Below are positions 1-7,309 of a stretch of DNA of 64,000 bases, one piece after another; within the stretch, counting starts at the first letter, position 1; every line of letters starts with the position of its first letter. The notes under the pieces are model-generated. The model was not told where the DNA came from. It worked only from the letters and a program-made list of their open reading frames with translations, and did no database searches. This DNA is from Alistipes provencensis (GTDB taxonomy: Bacteria; Bacteroidota; Bacteroidia; Bacteroidales; Rikenellaceae). The stretch covers positions 2,265,673 to 2,329,672 of the forward strand of contig NZ_LT559262.1 in the NCBI RefSeq assembly GCF_900083545.1. Reading direction: 5' to 3'. The translations under genes were made by a program, and so were the position numbers.

Positions 1-401
1 AGGGCCTGAAAGGTATAGAACGAGATGCCGACCGGCAGGATGATCTGCAGCAGGAGGTTGTCGTAGGCGGCGATGTGGAAGAGTTCGGCGAACGAGGCGA
101 CGAAGAAGTCGTAGTATTTGAAGATGCCGAGGATGCCGAGGTTGAGCAGGATGTTCCCCACGCTGACGATGCTGCCCAGCGGCTTTCCGCGGAAGCGTTC
201 GATCAGGAGCCCGCTGGCGTAGCTGCACAGCGACGTGAAGGCGATCAGTATCAGAAACCGCCAGTCCCACCAGCCGTAGAAGAGGTAGCTGGCCCCTACG
301 ACGAAGAGGTTCTGCGCCCGCAGGCTGCGGTTGAACACGAACCAGTAGAGCAGGAAGACGACCGGAAGAAACAGTGCGAACTCGAATGAATTGAAAAGCA
401 T
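1..401 (-). CDS. MBOAT family O-acyltransferase, N-terminal part (runs off the window)
   Basis: The reverse strand from an ATG at 401 reads as an unbroken membrane protein that leaves the window at base 1. The 133 visible residues start MLFNSFEFALFLPVVFLLYW and continue with LFVVGASYLFYGWWDWRF and ILPVGISFYTFQ. These are the hallmark N-terminal segments of AlgI/DltB-type membrane-bound O-acyltransferases, which transfer acyl groups to extracytoplasmic polysaccharides. The conserved catalytic His lies beyond the edge, so activity cannot be judged. A -7 box (TACTTTTG on the minus strand, 467-474) lies about 65 bases upstream of the start. The acceptor substrate is unknown. Confidence 0.88.
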   Translation of the reverse strand, partial: MLFNSFEFALFLPVVFLLYWFVFNRSLRAQNLFVVGASYLFYGWWDWRFLILIAFTSLCSYASGLLIERFRGKPLGSIVSVGNILLNLGILGIFKYYDFFVASFAELFHIAAYDNLLLQIILPVGISFYTFQA

Positions 402-466
402 GGGTGTAAACACGATTTACGGCAGATGCCGGACTTCGGGTCTGCCGTCGGGAGCGTGAAACTGCA

Positions 467-474
467 CAAAAGTA
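467..474 (-). promoter_or_regulatory. Bacteroidetes -7 promoter box for the MBOAT gene
   Basis: The minus strand reads TACTTTTG, an exact match to TAnnTTTG. It is followed by a leader of roughly 60 bases that contains a GGCAGA/TCTGCC hairpin (421-447). No clear -33 TTTG was seen. Confidence 0.45.
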
Positions 475-508
475 ATTATTTTTCCGGAAAAGCCCAAATG
501 TCCGCCGT

Positions 509-1465
509 TCAGTCTTCTGCCATGGTCGTTTGCCGCACGATCCGTCGTCCGACGGGACACGCCGCACAGCGTTTTCCGGCGCAGTACTCGGTGGCCAGTT
601 GCAGCAGGGCCTGCGATTCGAAGGCGTTGCGGGGCCGGACGCCTGCCGACATCCAGTCGCGCATGTAGCGGTTGTCCTCGGCCGGCAGCCGCTCCATGAG
701 CGTCAGGGCGCTGTCGCGCAGCCGCTCGTTGGCCGTGTAACTGCCGTAGGCGAATTGCAGCACCGCGACCAGATTGATGCCGATGATGTTGGCCTTGAAC
801 GCCCCGATGCGCTTGGGACTTTCGTCGCTCTCGGCGCCGGGGATGTGGTGCGTGCGCCAGTAGGGCGACGCCTCGATGCAGAACAGCTCCCGAATATCCT
901 CCTCCGTGCGGCAGGACATGGCGCGCTCCATCACGAACTCGTCCTGCGAGAAGAACTCCGCGGCCTGCGCCAGCCGCAGCACCGGGTGGTTGGCCGGGCG
1001 TATCTCGGTCAGCGTCCATGCCGAAGCCTCCATCGGCTCGATGCCGTATTTGGCTGCGAGGTATTCGAAACTGCGTTTCAGATCGAGCGTGTAGGTGTCG
1101 TTGCGGTAGAGCTCCAGCAACCCCGAAGCGCCGAACAGCATCGCCTCGACGGCATGCGGGGCCAGCCGTTCGCGCAGCACGGTCTTGTAGGGCACGCGCC
1201 GCGCCAGTTCGAGGTAAGCCTCCTGATTGCGGCGGTCGCCCAGCGTGCGGAAATAGAGCAGGTAGAAGGTCTGGTTCCAGTTGTCGGCGGCCTCGCTGCG
1301 GAGCTCCCCGACCATGCGCATCTTGCGGCTGAGGCGGTCGAAAATCAGCGCCGTGCAGATCTCGGTGCGCTGGAGCGTGCCGAGCCCGCCGAGGTAACCG
1401 CCGCAGGCGTACTCTCTGGCTCCGGCCTGCAGCCGTTCCACCGTGCGTTCCGCCGTGCCCGCCAT
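509..1465 (-). CDS. DUF2851 family protein, short form
   Basis: 318 aa, function unknown. The region from about residue 40 (CTALIFDRLSRKM) through NWNQTFYLLYFRTLG, EAMLFGASGLLE and IRPANHPVLRLAQ matches the C-terminal two thirds of Bacteroidetes DUF2851 proteins. The tail EYCAGKRCAACPVG fits their usual Cys-containing ending. As I recall, full-length members are about 410-430 aa and begin with a nuclease-like N-terminal domain. That part is absent: the ATG sits one base after the stop of the upstream Fe-S factor gene, so there is no room for it. This is either a lineage-specific short form or an N-terminal truncation. It is co-transcribed with the SUF-type genes upstream. Confidence 0.75.
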   Translation of the reverse strand: MAGTAERTVERLQAGAREYACGGYLGGLGTLQRTEICTALIFDRLSRKMRMVGELRSEAADNWNQTFYLLYFRTLGDRRNQEAYLELARRVPYKTVLRERLAPHAVEAMLFGASGLLELYRNDTYTLDLKRSFEYLAAKYGIEPMEASAWTLTEIRPANHPVLRLAQAAEFFSQDEFVMERAMSCRTEEDIRELFCIEASPYWRTHHIPGAESDESPKRIGAFKANIIGINLVAVLQFAYGSYTANERLRDSALTLMERLPAEDNRYMRDWMSAGVRPRNAFESQALLQLATEYCAGKRCAACPVGRRIVRQTTMAED

Positions 1466-1466
1466 C

Positions 1467-1787
1467 TCAGAACATATTGAGTTCCAGCAGCGCTTCTTCA
1501 GTCATCATGCTCTTGTCCCACACGGGGTCGAACGTGAGAATGACGTTCACCGATTTCACGCCTTTGACCTTTCCGACCTGAATGTTCACGTCCTCGACGA
1601 GCATGTCAGCCATCGGGCAGTTGGGGGCGGTGAGGGTCATGCGTATCGTAGCCACGCCGTCAGGCGTGTAGTCGATCTCGTAGATCAGCCCCAGATCGTA
1701 GATGTTGACCGGGATTTCGGGGTCGTATATGTTCTTGAGGGTGGCGACTATGTCTTTTTCCACCTGCAGGATCTCTTCGGGTGTCAT
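1467..1787 (-). CDS. MIP18/DUF59 family Fe-S assembly factor (SufT/PaaD-like)
   Basis: 106 aa single-domain protein. The signature is DPEIPVNIYDLGLIYEI followed by MTLTAPNCPMADML, with the Cys of the TAPNCP motif that is conserved in the MIP18 (DUF59) family. This family helps deliver Fe-S clusters to target proteins. It lies 7 bases downstream of sufE and 1 base upstream of the DUF2851 gene, which supports a Fe-S cluster role and an operon of three or more genes. The specific SufT name is plausible but not separable from other single-domain DUF59 proteins by eye. Confidence 0.9.
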   Translation of the reverse strand: MTPEEILQVEKDIVATLKNIYDPEIPVNIYDLGLIYEIDYTPDGVATIRMTLTAPNCPMADMLVEDVNIQVGKVKGVKSVNVILTFDPVWDKSMMTEEALLELNMF

Positions 1788-1794
1788 TGCCTTT

Positions 1795-2211
1795 TTACTT
1801 GTTTTTGCTTGCGTATGCCAGTGCGTACAGCCGCATCTGCTTGACCATCGACACCAGCCCGTTGGCCCGCGTGGGCGAGAGGTTGGCCGAAAGCCCGATG
1901 GCGTCGATGAAGTAGAGCTCCGTGTCGAGTATCTCCTGCGGCGTGCGGCCGTTCAGTACGCGGATCAATAACGCGATAATGCCCTTGGTTATTATGGCGT
2001 CGCTGTCCGCCGTGTAGTAAACCTTGCCGTCTTCGAGCCGTGCGTCGACCCATACCCGCGACTGGCACCCCTCGATGAGGTACTGCCCCGTGCGGTGTTC
2101 GGGAGAGATCGGGGGGAGCGTTTCGCTCAGTCCGATCAGGTAGTCGTATTTGTCCAGCCAGTCGTCGAAGACGGAAAATTCCTCGATGATGTCCTCTTGT
2201 ATGCTATCCAT
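1795..2211 (-). CDS. sufE: SufE family cysteine-desulfurase sulfur acceptor
   Basis: 138 aa, normal length for SufE. The active-site Cys is C49 in EGCQSRVWV, which accepts persulfide sulfur from the SufS desulfurase. Other family features are YLIGLSETLPPISPEHRT at the N-terminus and LSPTRANGL near the C-terminus, which holds the conserved RANG segment. The next gene downstream is a DUF59 Fe-S factor. sufBCDS are not in the window. The start was chosen at the ATG preceding DSIQEDIIEEF. Confidence 0.93.
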   Translation of the reverse strand: MDSIQEDIIEEFSVFDDWLDKYDYLIGLSETLPPISPEHRTGQYLIEGCQSRVWVDARLEDGKVYYTADSDAIITKGIIALLIRVLNGRTPQEILDTELYFIDAIGLSANLSPTRANGLVSMVKQMRLYALAYASKNK

Positions 2212-2297
2212 GGTATAACGTTTTTTATGGTCGTTTCTCTTCCGTTCGTCGTTGTCGCCGCCCGTGGCGTCGTTTGCAAGTCTGACCCCACCCCAAA

Positions 2298-2315
2298 CCC
2301 CTCCCTCGGGAGGGG
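2298..2315. repeat. Short GC hairpin, possible interspersed REP-like unit
   Basis: CCCCTCCC-TC-GGGAGGGG is a perfect 8-bp stem between the sufE start and the phosphatase-like stop. A related GGGAGGGGC segment occurs near 7690-7700 and a GGGAGGGGG at 7763-7771. This suggests a short interspersed intergenic element, although a local terminator hairpin is also possible. Confidence 0.35.
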
Positions 2316-2357
2316 CTTATCGCATGCGACCGGGTTTCGGTCGAAATTACTCCTCCT

Positions 2358-3920
2358 TTATTCTGCAATTTCCTCTAAAACCCCGCCTTCCGAGGCCGCC
2401 GGTTCGCGGATGCCCGCCAGCCGCGCCAGCGTCGGGGCCACGGCGGTCATGTCCACGCGGCGGTTCACCCGCTGCATGCCGGCACCCTTGCCGTAGAAGA
2501 CCAGCGGCACCTCGGTGTCGTAGCCGTACATCGAGCCCGACATCGACCAGCAGCGCTCCTGCTCCTCGATCCATCCGGGCATCAGGTTCAGGATCACGTC
2601 GCCCGAACGCCGGGGGTAGAAACTGTTCTGCATCCGCCGGGCATACCCGCTGCCGAAATAGCTCGTGCGCATGGCCGTGGCGGCCAGCGCGTGGGAGATG
2701 CCGCTGAACTGCATGGCGAAGATGGCCACCTCGTTCTGCACTTCGGCGAGGTTCAACCCCCGCTCGTAGATGAGGTTGTGGTTGAGCCATACGCTCCGGT
2801 CGCTGTACTCCACCACCCAGTCGCCCACGCCGTAGCGGACGTTGAGGAATCCGTTGACGATCACCTCGAACTGCCGTGGGTTGAAGCGGTCGGCCTCGTC
2901 CGGTCCCGCGTCGTAGGAGGGGCTCGTTCCGTGGTCGGAGGTGAGCACCACCATCGCGTTGCCGTCCTTGACCTGCGCGAATACGAAGGTCAGGAAATCC
3001 GCCAGATCGCGGTCCAGCCGGTAGTACATGTCCTCGACCTCGATTGACTCGGGGCCGTAGGCTTCGCTGATGCGGCGCGGCGTGTCGAGACAGATGTTCA
3101 GCAGGTCGGGGATCTTGTCGTCGCCGAGCTTGTATTGCGCGATGGCCTGCTTGGCCAGTCCCAGCACCGCGGTGTTGCCCGCGGGGGTGTAGAGCAGGCG
3201 CTCGTAGTCGTCGGTCAGTTTCAGGCGTCCCGAGCCGTTCAGGTCTTTCTCTTTCCGGCTCTTGCCCGCCAGCGCGATGTCGTAGTTGCGGGTGTTGAGG
3301 TAACGGCCGCGTTCGAGCAGCGTGCGCCACTCGGTCGAGATGTACGAAAGGTTGTACCGCTCGCGGTTGCTGCGGTCGATCCACTCGGGAACCGCGGACG
3401 CATAGTAGGGCGAGGTCACCCAGTCGCAGCGCGCCGAGTCGAGCCAGAAGACCTCTCCGGCGCGTCCGGCCATCACCACGGCCGACACGGCTTCGGCGGC
3501 GACGGTCACCGAGCGGCTGCTGGGAGCGTGTTGCAGCAACGTCTCCGAGAGCGTCGGGGCGATCAGGTTGTAGGCCCCGGGGCCGCGGCGTCCGGCGGTC
3601 AGTTCGACGACCCGGTTGGTCGTGTAGTCCACCCAGCGCGATCCGATCACGCCGTGGGTCGAGGGCATGGCTCCCGTGGTGAGCGTGGCCAGCGATACGG
3701 GCGTGGTGGTCTGCAGGTAGTCGTAGCGGCTGTCGGCATAGACCGTGCCGCCCTCGGTGAGACGGCGGAAGCCCCCTTCGCCGAAGTTTTCGGCATAACG
3801 GTCGAGGTCCTCGCCGCGCATCGAGCCGACGACGATCTGGACGATCAGCCGGGGCTGCGCCGCGACGCTCTGGAGAGCCGCCGCAGCGGCTATGGCGTAT
3901 AGGAAGAGTTTTTTTGTCAT
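2358..3920 (-). CDS. Alkaline phosphatase superfamily (PafA-like) protein with degenerate metal site
   Basis: 520 aa, exported (signal peptide about 1-21, cleavage near AAQ). Fold landmarks of the PafA-type phosphatase/phosphodiesterase family are present: FGEGGFRRL, TTTPVSLATLTTGAMPSTHG around residues 71-90, LTSDHGT, and YDTEVPLVFYG near the C-terminus. Alignment from memory to PafA puts Gly32 where the first metal Asp belongs (VVGSMR for VVDQMR) and keeps the nucleophile-region Thr cluster T71-73. It puts RRIS...E where the DxxxH metal pair belongs and Glu where the last metal His belongs (YDTE for YDTH). Only the SDHG pair is intact. I infer a catalytically dead or re-purposed paralogue. 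It is unlinked in function to sufE downstream. Confidence 0.8.
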   Translation of the reverse strand: MTKKLFLYAIAAAAALQSVAAQPRLIVQIVVGSMRGEDLDRYAENFGEGGFRRLTEGGTVYADSRYDYLQTTTPVSLATLTTGAMPSTHGVIGSRWVDYTTNRVVELTAGRRGPGAYNLIAPTLSETLLQHAPSSRSVTVAAEAVSAVVMAGRAGEVFWLDSARCDWVTSPYYASAVPEWIDRSNRERYNLSYISTEWRTLLERGRYLNTRNYDIALAGKSRKEKDLNGSGRLKLTDDYERLLYTPAGNTAVLGLAKQAIAQYKLGDDKIPDLLNICLDTPRRISEAYGPESIEVEDMYYRLDRDLADFLTFVFAQVKDGNAMVVLTSDHGTSPSYDAGPDEADRFNPRQFEVIVNGFLNVRYGVGDWVVEYSDRSVWLNHNLIYERGLNLAEVQNEVAIFAMQFSGISHALAATAMRTSYFGSGYARRMQNSFYPRRSGDVILNLMPGWIEEQERCWSMSGSMYGYDTEVPLVFYGKGAGMQRVNRRVDMTAVAPTLARLAGIREPAASEGGVLEEIAE

Positions 3921-3945
3921 CTGCGTAATGGAATTGGCCGCAAAT

Positions 3946-4911
3946 TTACGAATTTATTTCGATACATCGGCGGAAACAGGCCGCTTCCGACTGAAAATCG
4001 ATCTCCGGAAGTGCGGCGATGCGTTCCAGTTGACGGCGGCAGAAAGCCCGGTGCGCCTCGCCCTGCGGATTGCGGGGGCGGTGGGCCGCCGCGGCGACGA
4101 TGGCTTCGGCCTCCGGAAGCAGGCTCCGGGCGCGGTCCGAGAGGGCCGCGGCGGTGAATTTCTCCCAGACATACGCGATGGCCTGCGGCGCAGGGTGTAC
4201 GAGGTCGTCGGCATAGAACCGGTAGTCGCGCAGGTCATCGGTAACGATTTCATAGGCAGGGAAATACGCCGTACACTTGAACCTTTGCGTCAGCTCCTCC
4301 GCGGCCAGCCGCAGTGTGGCCTTGCTCACGGCATTGCCCGCCAGTCCGTCGTTCAGATGCCGCACCGGGCTGACGGTCAGGATGATCTGCTTCCCGGCAA
4401 GCGGCCCCTCGATCAGCTCCGCGAACGTTTTCACGATCTCCTCCACCGACAGCCGCCGTCTGGAGAACTCCGCGGCAGGACGCCGGTGGCAGTTGGCAAC
4501 GACCTCACCGTCACGTTCATATACCCACGCGGTGCCGAACGTGAGGATCACCCGGTCGGCCGTGCGGAGCGCTTCGGCCCCGGCCCGCCGCGCGGCGTTC
4601 ATCCGCGCGAGGGCCTCTTCGGCCGTCGGGGCCGAGAAGTCGCCGTGGAATCCGAAGTGGTACCACACGTCGCCGTCGAACCCCAGTTCGTCGCGCGTCA
4701 CGGCGGCTGGGGAGGCGTAACTGCGGATCGCCGCGGCGATCGACAGCGGGTTGAAAAGGATGCCCGAGGGGTTTTCCGTGACACGGAATTTGGCGGCGGC
4801 GAGCTTCCGGGCGATATGTGCGGCGAAGCACGACCCGAGCGTCAGCACACGGCTGTCGTAGCCGATCTGCACCCCGAGAGGTGATATTTCGATTTCGGTG
4901 CGGAATTTCAT
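3946..4911 (-). CDS. GSCFA family protein
   Basis: 321 aa. The family-defining motif GSCFA occurs at about residues 27-31 (VLTLGSCFAAHIARKL), followed by GILFNPLS, FHGDFSAP, TFGTAWVY, LTVSPVRHLNDG and DDLVHP. This pattern resembles an SGNH/GDSL-like hydrolase: Ser in the first block, Asp/His in the last. No biochemical function is established for the family that I know of. The start was moved to the ATG at 4911 (MKFRTEIE), because the longer open frame runs into the promoter of the divergent ispE. Only 33 bases separate it from ispE. Confidence 0.88.
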   Translation of the reverse strand: MKFRTEIEISPLGVQIGYDSRVLTLGSCFAAHIARKLAAAKFRVTENPSGILFNPLSIAAAIRSYASPAAVTRDELGFDGDVWYHFGFHGDFSAPTAEEALARMNAARRAGAEALRTADRVILTFGTAWVYERDGEVVANCHRRPAAEFSRRRLSVEEIVKTFAELIEGPLAGKQIILTVSPVRHLNDGLAGNAVSKATLRLAAEELTQRFKCTAYFPAYEIVTDDLRDYRFYADDLVHPAPQAIAYVWEKFTAAALSDRARSLLPEAEAIVAAAAHRPRNPQGEAHRAFCRRQLERIAALPEIDFQSEAACFRRCIEINS

Positions 4912-4932
4912 ACGGCAAAAATAGAAAATTCT

Positions 4933-4940
4933 TACCTTTG
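4933..4940 (+). promoter_or_regulatory. -7 box immediately upstream of ispE
   Basis: TACCTTTG matches TAnnTTTG exactly and ends only 4 bases before the ispE ATG. If it is used, the transcript would be leaderless or nearly so. Confidence 0.5.
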
Positions 4941-4944
4941 TTGC

Positions 4945-5757
4945 ATGATCCTGCGAGCAAACTGCAAAATAAATCTGGGCCTCGACATCCTGCGCCGCCG
5001 CGCGGACGGCTATCACGACCTCGAAACCGTGATGTTTCCCGTCGTGGGGCTTTACGACGAAGTGGAGGTGGTGTGCACCGATGCGCCCGGGGTGACGTTC
5101 CGCGCCGAAGGGCTGGCCGTGGACTGCGCCTCCGAAGACAACATCTGTGTGAAGGCATTCCGCCTGATGCAGCGGCGTTACGGCGTGGACGGGGTCGCTA
5201 TTCGTCTCGACAAGCGCGTGCCGTTCGGCGCCGGGCTGGGAGGCGGTTCGTCGGACGGCACGGCGGTGCTGCTGGCTGTCGATGAGCTGTTTGCGCTCGG
5301 GCTGTCCGAAGCGGAGCTGATCGCGTGCGCCGCCGAGCTGGGCAGCGACACGGCCTTTTTCGTGCGCAACACCCCGCAGTTATGTAAAGGAAGAGGTGAG
5401 GTGATGGAGCCTTACCCGCTGGACCTGAGCGGAATGACGCTCGTCGTCGTCAAGCCCGGCGAGGGCGTCTCGACCCGCGAGGCTTATGCCGGGGTGCGGC
5501 CCCGGCTGCCGGAGGTGCCGTTGGCGGAGCGTCTTGCACGGCCCGTCGCGGAGTGGCAGGGATTGGTGACCAACGATTTCGAACGGCATATCCTCGCGGC
5601 CCGTCCGGCCATCCGTGCGGCCAAGGAGCGTCTGCTGGAAGCCGGGGCCGTTTACGCCTCGATGTCGGGCAGCGGCTCGGCGGTCTTCGGGCTTTTCGCG
5701 GGGCACGAAAAAGGCGAGCGGCTGAAAGCCCTCTCGCCCTTTGTTTTCGAATTGTGA
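4945..5757 (+). CDS. ispE: 4-diphosphocytidyl-2-C-methyl-D-erythritol kinase
   Basis: 270 aa GHMP kinase of the non-mevalonate isoprenoid pathway. It phosphorylates the 2-hydroxyl of CDP-methylerythritol with ATP. Visible motifs are the N-terminal ANCKINLGLDIL with Lys8, the DGYHDLETVM segment, the glycine-rich ATP loop PFGAGLGGGSSDG (about 93-105), the catalytic-Asp segment ELGSDTAFFV and the C-terminal SMSGSGSAVFGLF. The length is typical for IspE. It is divergent from the GSCFA gene and convergent with rpiB, with only 7 bases between the two stop codons. Confidence 0.96.
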   Translation: MILRANCKINLGLDILRRRADGYHDLETVMFPVVGLYDEVEVVCTDAPGVTFRAEGLAVDCASEDNICVKAFRLMQRRYGVDGVAIRLDKRVPFGAGLGGGSSDGTAVLLAVDELFALGLSEAELIACAAELGSDTAFFVRNTPQLCKGRGEVMEPYPLDLSGMTLVVVKPGEGVSTREAYAGVRPRLPEVPLAERLARPVAEWQGLVTNDFERHILAARPAIRAAKERLLEAGAVYASMSGSGSAVFGLFAGHEKGERLKALSPFVFEL

Positions 5758-5764
5758 ATCCCGC

Positions 5765-6208
5765 TTATTTGCAGCCTGCGACGGGCATCTTGGCCAGACG
5801 GGCCTCGTGGCGTCCGCCCTCGAACTCGGCGGCGAAGTAGGCGTCGAGCATCTTGACGGCCTCGTCGTTGGTGATGAAACGCGCCGGGAAGACGATAATG
5901 TTGGCGTTGTTGTGGCGGCGGATCAGCGAGGCGATCTCGGGCTCCCAGCAGAGACCTGCGCGGATGCCCTGATGTTTGTTGAGCGTCATGGCCATGCCTT
6001 CGCCCGAGCCGCAGAGCGCGATGCCGCGTTCCAGTTCACCCTTCTCGATAGCCTCGGCCAGCGGGTGTGCGAAGTCGGCGTAGTCGACGCTTTCGGGCGA
6101 GTGCGTACCGAAATCGAGCACTTCGTAGCCCATGGCGTCGAGGTAACCCACCAGAAATTCTTTCATTTCGTAGCCGGCATGGTCGCTGGCGATACCTATT
6201 TTTTTCAT
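5765..6208 (-). CDS. rpiB: Ribose 5-phosphate isomerase B
   Basis: 147 aa. Interconverts ribose 5-phosphate and ribulose 5-phosphate in the non-oxidative pentose phosphate pathway. The LacAB/RpiB fold is shown by IGIASDHAGYEMKE at the N-terminus, VDYADFAHP, and the active-site Cys in ALCGSGEGMAM. The start was set at the ATG at 6208 (MKKIGIASDH); the open frame extends 11 codons upstream without homology. A -7 box on the minus strand lies at 6239-6246, giving a leader of about 25 bases. Confidence 0.94.
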   Translation of the reverse strand: MKKIGIASDHAGYEMKEFLVGYLDAMGYEVLDFGTHSPESVDYADFAHPLAEAIEKGELERGIALCGSGEGMAMTLNKHQGIRAGLCWEPEIASLIRRHNNANIIVFPARFITNDEAVKMLDAYFAAEFEGGRHEARLAKMPVAGCK

Positions 6209-6238
6209 CGTATATCGGTTTATTTGTGTTCTATCGTA

Positions 6239-6246
6239 CAAATATA
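6239..6246 (-). promoter_or_regulatory. -7 box for rpiB
   Basis: The minus strand reads TATATTTG, an exact TAnnTTTG match about 30 bases upstream of the rpiB ATG. Confidence 0.5.
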
Positions 6247-6290
6247 TATAAATTTGGCGTTACACGGCATTCCCGACCCCGGATTTATGC

Positions 6291-6298
6291 TATTTTTG
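6291..6298 (+). promoter_or_regulatory. -7 box for the ybaN-like gene
   Basis: TATTTTTG is an exact TAnnTTTG match ending 4 bases before the GTG start at 6303. It is the second near-leaderless arrangement in this region. Confidence 0.45.
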
Positions 6299-6302
6299 CA
6301 TC

Positions 6303-6668
6303 GTGAAAATCTTCCTCGCCATACTCGGGGGCATCGCCCTTGCGCTGGGCATCGTCGGCATCTTCCTGCCGCTGCTGCCCACCACGCCGTTCCTGCTGCT
6401 GGCGGCGGCCCTCTGGGTGCGTTCGTCGCCGCGGCTTTACGCGTGGCTCCTGTCGCACCGCTGTTTCGGCGAGTACATCCGCAACTTCCGCGAAAACCGC
6501 GCCATACCCCTGCGCGCCAAGGTCTTTTCCATCTCCCTGATGTGGGCGGCGATGCTCTACTGCATCTTCGGGATACTGGGCGAATGGTGGTGGGCGCAGT
6601 TGGCGCTGCTGGCCGTGGCCGTCGGCGTCACATGGCACATCCTTTCGTTCGCAACGCTCCATAAGTGA
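6303..6668 (+). CDS. YbaN/DUF454 family inner membrane protein
   Basis: 121 aa. Begins with a GTG codon (VKIFLAILGG), as no ATG is available in frame before the conserved region. The motif GIFLPLLPTTPFLLLAAALW is the hallmark of DUF454 (YbaN) proteins. It is followed by a soluble segment with SHRCFGEYIRNFREN and two further hydrophobic helices (about 75-95 and 97-117). The cellular function is unknown. A TATTTTTG -7 box sits directly upstream. Confidence 0.9.
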   Translation: MKIFLAILGGIALALGIVGIFLPLLPTTPFLLLAAALWVRSSPRLYAWLLSHRCFGEYIRNFRENRAIPLRAKVFSISLMWAAMLYCIFGILGEWWWAQLALLAVAVGVTWHILSFATLHK

Positions 6669-6674
6669 TTTCTT

Positions 6675-6696
6675 GTACTTTTGGATGCAAAAGTAC
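6675..6696. repeat. Perfect 8-bp inverted repeat; possible IS end
   Basis: GTACTTTT-GGATGC-AAAAGTAC is a perfect palindromic hairpin 6 bases after the ybaN-like stop. The sequence just to its right (6690-6708, AAAAGTACTAATCAAATCTAA) closely resembles 41633-41652 (AAAAGTGCCAGTCAAATCTAA), next to the IS5-type remnant. It may be an IS terminus rather than a terminator, since no U-tract follows. Confidence 0.4.
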
Positions 6697-7094
6697 TAAT
6701 CAAATCTAACTATATGATAGACAGTATATGACAAAAGTCGAGGTAATGATTTGTCAATTCTGAGGGCTGTATCCTTTGCATTCCATTCTAACTTGTCAAA
6801 GACTCCGATACAAAGATAGGAAATATGCAGAAAATAGGCAAAAATCTTTTAGTATTGGAGTGATTTACTCCCGGCATAATTTCTGAACGCCAGAGTTGAT
6901 TTTACAACTTACCCTTGCTTTCATTACTCCGACTGTTTCCGGATAGCCTGTCCTATTCGTTTATAATAGGGGCAGTCTAACAAGTTTTAGAGCGCCTCTT
7001 TTTCATGCGAATTCGGGTCATTCGAATATTTCAGAAGATTTTTTGTAAATTTTTCGGATAAAAGTTGTCAGATCAAATAAAATATACTATATTC
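6697..7094. other. AT-rich non-coding stretch
   Basis: No credible coding frame. It includes a weak CCTATT/AATAGG hairpin (about 6951-6970). A possible promoter is GTTG at 7064-7067, 20 bases upstream of TATATTCG at 7088-7095 (one mismatch to TAnnTTTG), which would drive the structured RNA that follows. Otherwise I see nothing. Confidence 0.4.
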
Positions 7095-7129
7095 GATAAA
7101 CGAAAGATACGCAGTCTAAACTGTTTATC

Positions 7130-7277
7130 TTAGCGAGGGACCTTCAAAAGCAATAATCATCGATAAGCAGTCAAGGCTATGTGCACATGGTGCGCGGACC
7201 TTGGCCAAGATGGTTATTGCAAATTAGTACAAGAATGGTGTCCCTTGCTAATCGCATTAAGATCCGCGCATTTTTTT
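7130..7277 (+). ncRNA. Structured RNA candidate with loop-tail pseudoknot and U-tract
   Basis: Three nested helices can be paired by hand: 7130-7141 with 7240-7251 (12 bp, one G-U), 7150-7161 with 7209-7220 (12 bp, one G-U) and 7170-7176 with 7199-7205 (7 bp, one G-U). The apical-loop segment 7191-7198 (TGCGCGGA) is fully complementary to 7263-7270 (TCCGCGCA), which is followed at once by seven T residues. The nested hairpin plus tail pairing before a U-tract is typical of an independent small RNA or a switch, not of random DNA. The 5' end may be near 7100. I do not recognise the family; 6S-like RNA or a riboswitch for the ORF at 7310 are alternatives. Confidence 0.7.
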
Positions 7278-7309
7278 GAAAATGTATTATTCAAAATAAA
7301 TGCCGGATT

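Noticed and set aside
6984..6993. GTTTTAGAGC resembles the start of a type II CRISPR repeat
   Set aside because: A single occurrence with no repeat array, no anti-repeat and no cas genes nearby.
7166..7177. AGCAGTCAAGGC resembles the SRP RNA core (AGCAGCCAAGGC)
   Set aside because: The GGAA loop and the opposing GGTCAGG strand are absent, and the surrounding fold differs.
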